Assembly: GCA_937124495.1 (NCBI GenBank) | Contig: CAKZKZ010000603.1 | Coordinates: 1 to 10,250 of the forward strand | Direction of reading: 5' to 3' | Length of the DNA stretch: 10,250 nucleotides | Origin: an uncultured Dokdonia sp. | Lineage (GTDB): Bacteria; Bacteroidota; Bacteroidia; Flavobacteriales; Flavobacteriaceae | Part shown: piece after piece, positions 1-8,000 of the stretch | Layout: each line of letters begins with the position of its first letter | How positions within the stretch are numbered: position 1 is the first letter of the stretch | The notes under the pieces: model-generated | Databases searched by the model: none | The model's input: the letters and a program-made list of their open reading frames with translations, nothing else | What the model was told of the DNA's origin: nothing | Made by a program: the position numbers and the translations under genes

Positions 1-3000
1 CCCTATACTTTCAATTATGCCGACTTTGATGGAAATGGTGAGATGGAAGCAAACCCTCGTTATAACATGAAAGGGTATGATGTATGGGGATGTTACAAGC
101 CTAATGAAGATATTTCGTGTGCCATAGTATCTCCATTAAGCACGTCAGAATTTCCATTTGTAGATCAAGATAGAGAAAAAGCAGATCTATATACACGGTC
201 TTGGACGTTAAGCAGTATTGATATGCCATCTGGTGGAAAAATGGAAGTACAATTGGAAGCAGATGATTATCAATATGTACAAGAACGTCAAGCCATGGAA
301 ATGTTTAAAGTGATAGGCGCAGGTTCTGAACCAGGAACAAATGGTGAAGCTCCTAATGAATTTGGACAAGATGGATTTCAAAGTACAGATATTTCAACAT
401 CATATCTTTATGATGGAGATGGGCATCATAAGTATTTGTATGTAAAATTGTCAAATGGAGAGGTTCCTTTTGATCCAGATGGAGGTGATTTTACAGGACA
501 AAACTTTATGAACACTTACCTTAAAGGATATGAAGATGAGCCTATTTTCTTTAGATTTTTATTAAATATGAAAGGAAATACATCATCACTATATGATTAT
601 GTAGAAGGATATTTTCTGATAGATCAAAATCATATTAATGATATTAATGTATTTCAAGATGAATATGGTACGTATGTAGCATTACCCATGGAATTCTTAG
701 ACTTAGAAGGTGGAATAAATGGTAATAGAAATGTAAACCCTATTTCTAAAGCAGGATGGTTTTTTGGCCGCAGCTATTTGACTAGACTCGTTTATGGAGA
801 TGAAGAAGAAGTAAATACAGATAATTTCTCAGCTGTAATAGAAGCTATTGGAACTGGAATAGGAAGTCTTGCAGAGATAGTTGATGGTCCAAACGGTATA
901 TTAGAAGAACGGGCAGTTGCGCAACGTTTTGCTAAAAATAAATCATGGATTAGGCTTCTGAATCCTACTAAGCATAAATTAGGAGGTGGTAGTAGAGTAA
1001 CCAGCATTAAATTACATGATAGCTGGGATATAATGACAGGAAATCAAAACAGTATAAATGCATCAATTTATAAACAGTTTTATGGACAAGAATATTCTTA
1101 TAATAATGATGATGACTCTTCAAGTGGTGTCGCAAGTTTTGAACCTAATTCTAGTAAAGAAAATCCATATGTTGAACCTTTCTATAGTAAAAGTGGAGAT
1201 TCTTATAAAGATAAAATTACAGCACCGAGAGAATCAAATTATGTAGAAAAACCAATTGGAGCTGCTTTCTTCCCTTCTCCTACAATTACGTATGGTAGAG
1301 TCACTGTAACAAATTTAGAGCGTGAAAAGACTCTTGATGAAGGAACACCAGAAGAAAATGTAGTAATATTAAAAAAACATGCAACAGGTAAGGTAGTAAC
1401 AGAACATTTTACAACCAGAGATTTTCCGACCATTTCTAGTTTTACAGCACTTCGGGCATATAAGGATGAACCTACAGCACTTTCTCAATTATTTAAGTTT
1501 TCTGTAAAAAATCATGTGACGATGTCCCAAGGATTTGTTGTAGAAACCAATGATATGAATGGGAAAGTAAAACGTCAAGAGGTATTTGCAGAAGATAAAG
1601 AAAACCCTATTTCTGGAGTCAAGTATACATATAGTACGCAACCAGACAATGCAAATAGATTAAATAACACACTCACAACCATTGATGATAGCGGTAATGT
1701 TGCAGAACAATTAATCGGTCTAGATTATGAAGTGATTAATGATTTTAGAGAAAATAAAACCAATACAGATGTAGCAGGAGTTAATGCAAATATCACCACA
1801 TTTTTAGCTGGTCCATTTCCTGCCATTGTACCATTTCCACTACCTACTATAGCAAGACACGAGACACAACTCCGTACAGCAACTACTATGAAACACATTC
1901 ATAAGACAGGAATTATGACTGAAAAAACTGCATATGACCTAGGTTCTAAAGTATCTACAAAGTACTTAGCTTGGGATGCAGATACTGGTCAAGCATTGCT
2001 TACACAAACCATTAATGAATATGACGACAATTATTACAATTTCACCTATCCAGTACATTGGTATGATGATTATAAAGGAATGGGAAGAGCGAGTCAGAAT
2101 ATTAGCATGGAAGGGAAGTTCCAATCTATCTCAGGAAATAATGGGTATTTCGATTTAGAATCTTTGACTGACTTAGATAATTTACCTGCTCAAGATTACT
2201 TAATAGAAGGAGACGAAGTGTTATTGTATCAAGATGATAATACTGATTTTACTCCAGATACGTATTGGGTTGCTGGTTTTAATGGAACTCAGGTTATGCT
2301 AATGGACCGAGAAGGGAAAATTTTAAATGAATGTGGTGAAGAAGAAGGTCTTTATACGTTTAAGATAACACGCTCTGGATTTAGAAATCAGCAAAGCGCG
2401 TCTATGGCATCTGTAACCAGTATGATTAATCCTATAGATATAAATAATGACAACACTACAAATCATCTTACAAATTCAAGTTTTGAATATGAAACAGGTG
2501 ATGCAAATAATCCTAGAATTATAAATTCCAGTGCTATAGAATATAAAGATTTCTGGCTACCACAGAATGAATATCGACTTGCTCAATTTTATGTGAATAA
2601 TGGCGAAATTGACAACACTGTACAACATGCAAATCCATATATCTATAATGTAAAAGCTGAGTGGAGAGCTTTAAAATCATATGCATACTTAACTGGACGA
2701 AATTTTAATACTGATATCACAGCAACTGGTGCTTCTCCAAGACATGAAGGGTTCTTTGATGAATTCCAACCTTTTTATAAACTAACCAATAATGGAAATA
2801 CTTGGGAAATACATCCTGAAGATTGGACCTTTGCGAGTGAGGTATCACAATACAGTCCCTACGGAGCAGAACTAGAAAATATGGATGCATTAGAACGGTA
2901 TTCTTCTGCACAGTATGGATATAATTATACATTACCCACAGCTGTTGCTTCAAATTCAGAATATAGAGAACTTGGGTTTGACGGGTTTGAAGATTATACC

Positions 3001-3651
3001 TATGGACGTAATCCTTTATCCATTCCAGGTATAGGAGATGACAATCACCATTTTAGTTTTGCTGATGATTTAGGAAATAGTAATGTTGGACGTACAGAAG
3101 GGAAATCACATACAGGAAGGTATAGTGTAGTGATTAGAGGAGAAGGAAACGAAATGACCTTAACAAGACCTTTAGAAAATCCCGAAGTATTGCCTAGAGA
3201 AACGTGTATAACTATTCCAAATGAAGGAGAACCTACTTGTAATCCAGGAAATCCTCATCCTAAAGTTGATCCTTGCGCTGAAGTATTTAGAATTAATTGG
3301 GATTTAAATGGTCCTGAAAATTCAACTATTCCATTAAATTTTGGCCCTGATGATCCAGCTGAAATTGGAGATACCCCAGTAGAAATTATAAGTGTAAATG
3401 TTGCTGAAGACAATAGCTTGAATGATCACTTAAATATTTTTGCAGTGCCCCATCCTAGTAATTTTGACTACTCATATTTCCAAGTATCATTATATGATGG
3501 AGTAAAAGCAGAATCTTTATATGGTAAAACTATTCAACTTACTTATATGCTAAGGGATTCTACAGGAGATACTACTATTTGTAATGCACTAATTGAAACA
3601 TCACCTCCTAATGGCTGTCCAAGTGCTACTTGCGAAGGTGGTTGTAATTAA
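1..3651 (+). CDS. Giant RHS/YD-associated Bacteroidota surface protein, C-terminal part (5' end outside window)
   Basis: The reading frame is open from base 1, so the 1216 residues seen are the C-terminal part and the ATG at 43 is only an internal Met. I recognise blocks conserved in a large uncharacterised Bacteroidota family: NMKGYDVWGCYKPN (67-108), YTRSWTLSSIDMPSGGK (190-240), KLGGGSRV (about 973-1002), SSSGVASFEPN (about 1117-1149), FFPSPTITYGRVTV (about 1267-1308), HFTTRDFPT (1405-1431), NDMNGKVKRQEVFAEDKENP (about 1549-1608), GVNANITTFLAGPFP (about 1777-1821), NFTYPVHW (about 2038-2061), RSGFRNQQS (about 2374-2400) and YSPYGAELENMDALERYSSA (2851-2910). The last 160 or so residues form a Cys-containing domain ending in CPSATCEGGCN. 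No C-terminal type IX secretion domain is apparent. Homologues I recall continue into a jelly-roll and YD tail; here the protein stops at tandem TAA TAA and that tail is the next gene. It is probably exported and acts at the cell surface. The function is unknown; the relation to RHS proteins is from family knowledge. Confidence 0.95.
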   Translation, partial: PYTFNYADFDGNGEMEANPRYNMKGYDVWGCYKPNEDISCAIVSPLSTSEFPFVDQDREKADLYTRSWTLSSIDMPSGGKMEVQLEADDYQYVQERQAMEMFKVIGAGSEPGTNGEAPNEFGQDGFQSTDISTSYLYDGDGHHKYLYVKLSNGEVPFDPDGGDFTGQNFMNTYLKGYEDEPIFFRFLLNMKGNTSSLYDYVEGYFLIDQNHINDINVFQDEYGTYVALPMEFLDLEGGINGNRNVNPISKAGWFFGRSYLTRLVYGDEEEVNTDNFSAVIEAIGTGIGSLAEIVDGPNGILEERAVAQRFAKNKSWIRLLNPTKHKLGGGSRVTSIKLHDSWDIMTGNQNSINASIYKQFYGQEYSYNNDDDSSSGVASFEPNSSKENPYVEPFYSKSGDSYKDKITAPRESNYVEKPIGAAFFPSPTITYGRVTVTNLEREKTLDEGTPEENVVILKKHATGKVVTEHFTTRDFPTISSFTALRAYKDEPTALSQLFKFSVKNHVTMSQGFVVETNDMNGKVKRQEVFAEDKENPISGVKYTYSTQPDNANRLNNTLTTIDDSGNVAEQLIGLDYEVINDFRENKTNTDVAGVNANITTFLAGPFPAIVPFPLPTIARHETQLRTATTMKHIHKTGIMTEKTAYDLGSKVSTKYLAWDADTGQALLTQTINEYDDNYYNFTYPVHWYDDYKGMGRASQNISMEGKFQSISGNNGYFDLESLTDLDNLPAQDYLIEGDEVLLYQDDNTDFTPDTYWVAGFNGTQVMLMDREGKILNECGEEEGLYTFKITRSGFRNQQSASMASVTSMINPIDINNDNTTNHLTNSSFEYETGDANNPRIINSSAIEYKDFWLPQNEYRLAQFYVNNGEIDNTVQHANPYIYNVKAEWRALKSYAYLTGRNFNTDITATGASPRHEGFFDEFQPFYKLTNNGNTWEIHPEDWTFASEVSQYSPYGAELENMDALERYSSAQYGYNYTLPTAVASNSEYRELGFDGFEDYTYGRNPLSIPGIGDDNHHFSFADDLGNSNVGRTEGKSHTGRYSVVIRGEGNEMTLTRPLENPEVLPRETCITIPNEGEPTCNPGNPHPKVDPCAEVFRINWDLNGPENSTIPLNFGPDDPAEIGDTPVEIISVNVAEDNSLNDHLNIFAVPHPSNFDYSYFQVSLYDGVKAESLYGKTIQLTYMLRDSTGDTTICNALIETSPPNGCPSATCEGGCN

Positions 3652-3670
3652 TAAATATCTCAAAACAATT

Positions 3671-4279
3671 ATGAAAACACTATTTAAAAACAGCATTGTA
3701 TTGTTTATAGCATTTATGGGATATATATCCTATGCACAGCTTCCTCCCTCTAGTTATAGACCAATTCCAGGAGAAACTTATATCATTAGTGGGTGGGTAA
3801 GTGAGTTACAATCTACTCCCGTACTTACGTTTCAGAGCACTATTAAGGTTTCATTTACAGATGAAAATAACACACCCATTACTTCAGAAGCAAATCTTGA
3901 ATTTGCTCCTCATGGAGGCGTAATAGATGAATGGCAACGCATTATAGGAGAATTTACAATTCCATCTAACGCAGAACACATTCATATTAGTTTGATCAAT
4001 AAATCAAATCACATACCAACAGGTGATGGTCCTAATCCAACCTCAAGTCAAGCCTATTTTGATGACATACGGGTATATCCTTTTAATGGAAACTTGAAAA
4101 GTTTTGTCTATGATCCAACCAATCAGCGTCTCATTGCAGAGTTAGATGAGAATAATTATGCAACCTTCTATGACTATGATAAGGAAGGTGGTCTTATTAG
4201 AGTCAAAAAAGAAACAGAGGAGGGCATATTCACTATTCAAGAAACGCGTTCTGGAAATTCAAAATTAAACGAAAATTAA
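3671..4279 (+). CDS. Small secreted protein: carbohydrate-binding-like beta-sandwich plus YD/RHS-like tail
   Basis: This is a protein of 202 residues. The start at ATG 3671 is chosen because it opens a clean signal peptide (basic MKTLFKN, hydrophobic core, SYA|Q cleavage after residue 22). The frame stays open upstream to an ATG at 3593, but that extension overlaps the previous gene and would bury the signal. Residues 30-140 look like a CBM/galactose-binding jelly-roll: ETYIISGWVSE, then DEWQRIIGEFTIPSNAEHI and AYFDDIRVYPF, the strand pattern of CBM4/9-like domains. Residues 141-196 contain FVYDPTNQRLIAELDENNY followed by ATFYDYDKEGGLIRVKKE, which fits the YD repeat pattern. The mature chain has no cysteine. 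In homologues I recall, these two parts form the C-terminal end of the giant protein encoded just upstream, so this gene is probably a split-off piece working with it. The gap to the upstream stop is 19 bases. Ligand and role are unknown. Confidence 0.93.
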   Translation: MKTLFKNSIVLFIAFMGYISYAQLPPSSYRPIPGETYIISGWVSELQSTPVLTFQSTIKVSFTDENNTPITSEANLEFAPHGGVIDEWQRIIGEFTIPSNAEHIHISLINKSNHIPTGDGPNPTSSQAYFDDIRVYPFNGNLKSFVYDPTNQRLIAELDENNYATFYDYDKEGGLIRVKKETEEGIFTIQETRSGNSKLNEN

Positions 4280-4291
4280 AACTCTTAATTA

Positions 4292-4999
4292 ATGAAAAAA
4301 TATATAATAATAATTTGTTGTGTCTTCTCATTTTTTAATGGGTTTGCACAAGATCAAGAAGAATTCCAGTCGCTTGTTTCTTCTATTAAAAAGGTTTATG
4401 ATTCTCAAGAAGCGTACGAACTTGAAATGACATATACTATTTATAGAGCAACAGATCCAACTACAATACAAGAATCTCATGAAGGAAACTATATCAAAAA
4501 TGGATCAAATATATATAGTAAAATAGGAACTGTAGAATTAGTACATGTTGCTGAAACATTCTTACAAATTAATCATGATGAAAAAGCGATACTATATACA
4601 AAACAACAGCAGCAACAAAACAACGCACTCGATCCAATTCAGCTAGAAACGTTTACAAACCATTTTGAATCTATTCAAGTACAGAAAAAGGGTAATGGAT
4701 GGGTTTGTGAATTGTCTAAACCTAAATTATTAGGAGAATTCTCTTACGGTAAAATCGAGCTATATGTAGATCAAAACTTTCAGATAAGAAAACAAGTATT
4801 ATATCCAATACAAACGATTGTATTTAAAACAGGTGATGGAGAAGACACACTCGATCGTTCAGTTATTCATATTGAATTCTCCTCTTTACAACCTTTTAAA
4901 AGAAATGAGGTATTACAACTTAGTACGTATGTATTTACAAAAAATACAATTGTACAACCAGCTATTGCATTAAAAAACTACCAACTTATTAAAGCATAA
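4292..4999 (+). CDS. Secreted protein of unknown function, weakly LolA-like
   Basis: The protein has 235 residues and starts 12 bases after the previous stop. Its signal peptide is MKKYIIIICCVFSFFNGFAQ, with probable cleavage at FA|Q (residues 19/20). The CC pair at residues 9-10 sits too early and in the wrong context to be a lipobox, so it is probably periplasmic or extracellular rather than a lipoprotein. The mature part alternates short beta-like segments: EMTYTIYRA, then a GNYIKNGSNIYSKIGTVEL block, then FLQINHDEKAILYTK, then GKIELYVDQNFQIRKQVLYP. That layout recalls the half-barrel of LolA-like or DUF4292-type proteins, but no signature proves it. A run of five Gln (4604-4618) lies in a probable loop before the second half. 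Small proteins of this kind are, as I recall, regular companions of the giant genes on either side, which suggests a chaperone-like or assembly role. That role is inference. The gene ends in tandem TAA TAA. Confidence 0.93.
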   Translation: MKKYIIIICCVFSFFNGFAQDQEEFQSLVSSIKKVYDSQEAYELEMTYTIYRATDPTTIQESHEGNYIKNGSNIYSKIGTVELVHVAETFLQINHDEKAILYTKQQQQQNNALDPIQLETFTNHFESIQVQKKGNGWVCELSKPKLLGEFSYGKIELYVDQNFQIRKQVLYPIQTIVFKTGDGEDTLDRSVIHIEFSSLQPFKRNEVLQLSTYVFTKNTIVQPAIALKNYQLIKA

Positions 5000-5016
5000 T
5001 AACGAGCCTTATCATT

Positions 5017-8000
5017 ATGAAAAAATATAGTTTCAAAAATATAGCAACCTACTGTTGCTTGCCAATTATCGTTTTCTGTTTATTAATTTCTCAAAGTGTT
5101 TTCTCACAAATAGAAAGGGTGAGTGACCCACATACGATTGTTATTAATGGGGATGGAGACGGAGATGGTGTACTTGGGTATCAATATCACAATACAAATT
5201 ATTCTCAATCTGGGTATTTTCATACACCCAACCCACAGTCATTTGTCTATATTAAGGGAGATGATACGATGCCTACAGATTATTGGTATCGATATACCGT
5301 ACAGGTAGATATACGACCTATGGTACCATCGGGAAATACGTTTGTTCCAACAGGAGCTACTATTCATGAAAGATTAGTCATAGAATATAATCCGTTTTCT
5401 AATAGTGCAAATTTTAATGACCTTTCTAGATATCAACTAGGAAATAGACATGGGATTCAGGTGATCGTAACAGAAACGACCTTAGAAAACTTAAGTGATG
5501 CTTTACCTCTCGAAACTAACGTTCCACCACCACCAGGAGTACAATTATATTTAGGGTTTACAGTTGAAAATGAAAGTGTGCCATTGGCAACTACTCCTCC
5601 GTCAATTACGACTCCATTAATAGGAAATCAAATTAACCTTAATTGGAACGCTGTTACTGGAGCGAAAACATATGAATTAGAATGGACATGGCTAGATCGG
5701 TATTCTGATGACTTTAATACGCCACTAGGAGCCGTAGCTATTCCTTTAAGTGTACGTGATTTTGAATTGAATAGTACACGAATTCAAACAGAAGAAACAA
5801 ACTATGAAATTCCTAAGATATATGACAATGGATTTTTAATCTATCGTGTACGAGCTGTAGGCGTTTTTGAAGATGATTTAAGTGTGCCCTATCATGGACC
5901 TTGGAGTTTTGACGATAGAACGGCAGCCAATGTAGACGCTTGGCCAAATGTTATTCCTATAGTTGCTCATGAAAATGATAAAAACTGGCAATTTCAAGCA
6001 AGTTATGCAGAAGAAGGAAAGAAAAAAGAAGTCGTTAGTTATTTTGATGGAACGTTACGTAATAGACAAACAGTTACTCGTATCAATAGTGATGAAAATG
6101 CCATTGTCGGAGAAGTTATTTATGATAATCAAGGCCGTCCAGCAATAGAAGTATTACCAGTACCTACGACAAGTGATGAAATAAAATATTATCCAGATTT
6201 TAATAGATCTAGTGAGACAACTAATGTTTACAATCATATGGATTTTGATTGGGATGCTCCAGAAACTAATGAAGAAGATTGTGAAGTACAGGTTTCAGGA
6301 ATGTCTACGATAGAGGGTGCTAGTAAATATTATGGTATAGAAGGTCCTGTAAATTCAGAGAAACCTTTTCAAAAATATGTGCCAAACGCACAAGAATTTC
6401 CGTTTAGCCAGATAGAATACACGCCTGATAATACAGGGAGAATACGAAGAAAAAGTGGTGTAGGTCCTGATCATAAATTAGGATCTGATCATGAAATGAA
6501 GTACTATTATGTTACTCCAACGCAAGAAGAACTCAATAGACTTTTTGGATATAGAGTAGGAAATGCTAGCCATTACAAAAAGAATATGGTGGTAGATCCA
6601 AATGGACAAGTAAGTATAAGTTATATAGACCCGCAAGGAAGAACCATAGCTACAGCTTTAGCTGGAAAATCAAAACCTTCTAGTGGATTACAAAACCTTG
6701 ATAGTATCCAAACAGTGCCAAGTGTTGTGACCGATTTGTTAAATAAATTAGTTGCTACTGATACTGATACAAACATAGATGCTAACGAACGATACAGTTC
6801 TGGGACTTTTGGAAATATCGATGATGGTTTAAGAGTTTCTAAAGAGATCGGAGTTTCAAAAAATGGAACAGAATACACTTTTGGTTATAGCGCTCAAAAT
6901 CATGGTTTTGAAGTCGTTTGTAAGGAAAGCACTAGTATTTATGATTTTAAGTATGATTTGACATTAACCGTTACTGACGATTGTGGTAATGTGGTTGTTT
7001 TTGATTCACAAGAGACAATAAATGAACTTTTAGAAAACTTAACCAGAAATGGACAGGCAGCTTTAGACATTGGTAATTATACCGTATATAAAGATTTAAG
7101 GGTTAATGAAGAATCACTTTTAAGTTATGCAGATGATTATATAGCTGATTTACAAGACGAAACAAACGATTGTCATGTAGCTCCTTTTCAACTTAACTTG
7201 CCAGATACTTGTAATATAAACTGTGTAGATTGTTTAAATGGTTTAGGAGATAAATTTCCTTATATCATTACTCATTTAAATTTACAGTTTGATTTAAATC
7301 TAAATGTTTCAGACCTATCAGAAGATACAGATGGGAATATAGATGTAACATATACAGGGGAACAACAAATAGAGGTAGGTTCCTATGCTAATGGATATGC
7401 GACAGAATGGCAACTTACATTAGATGCTTGTAATTCAGAGTGTGGACTTCAAATCATAAATTCTTGTGAAGTATTTTCTTCTTTGCTGTTACAAGATGTA
7501 AGTCCAGGAGGACAGTATGGAATTGTAACCAACACAAACCCTACGATATCTATAGATGCTTTAAGTGTTTTTAATGATGCATTATTAGATGGGCAAGGAA
7601 ATCGTTTACGTCAAGGAACCAGTAATTATATCAATAATGATTGGCGTCACCCTACCACACCATATACTAATAATAATGGAATAGAAGCTCAAATCATTGT
7701 TGTCCTATTAGAAGAAAACGATCCTAATATTTCAAGTGACAATGTATATGAGCCTCAAATAATAGAAGATGCACTGGTGCAACAAGGAGAGACTCAAGAT
7801 GGAGCTCCTTACGATTATGTACTACCACAAGATCTTTTAGATTTACAAGATTTTTTAGATATTTGGGAATCTAATTGGGCTGAATCTTTAGTACAATATC
7901 ATCCAGAATATGCATATTTAGCTTATGAAGAAGAATTATGTGATATAGTAGCACCTGTAAATGTTAAATATAACATTTTAGACGCTCAATTTACATCGGT

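Noticed and set aside
1058..1246. Short + strand frames at 1058-1246, 1976-2158, 5123-5308 and 5963-6148
   Set aside because: They are out-of-frame shadows of the giant genes; the true frames are uninterrupted and contain the conserved blocks.
2717..2953. Reverse-strand reading frames at 792-1007, 1239-1433, 2717-2953 and 6621-6878
   Set aside because: They lie entirely inside well-supported conserved coding sequence on the other strand and their predicted proteins look like no known family.
3593..3670. Earlier in-frame ATG at 3593 for the small secreted gene
   Set aside because: It would overlap the end of the first giant by about 60 bases and add 26 residues before a clear signal peptide. 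The sequence of the extension is not domain-like.
3590..3680. Programmed frameshift joining the first giant to the small gene
   Set aside because: The small gene has its own full signal peptide, the giant ends in tandem TAA stops, and no slippery heptamer is evident before the stop.
4301..4355. Lipoprotein signal from the CC pair in the gene at 4292
   Set aside because: The Cys residues are at positions 9-10 inside the hydrophobic core, without the usual lipobox residues before them; FA|Q is a normal signal peptidase I site.
4604..4618. CAA/CAG repeat as a phase-variable tract
   Set aside because: Only five mixed codons encode Gln, with length multiples of three, so slippage would not switch the gene off.
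5000..5016. Internal promoter or terminator in the gene gaps
   Set aside because: The gaps are 12 to 19 bases, too short for the Bacteroidota TAnnTTTG/TTG pair or a hairpin with a T tail, and none is seen.
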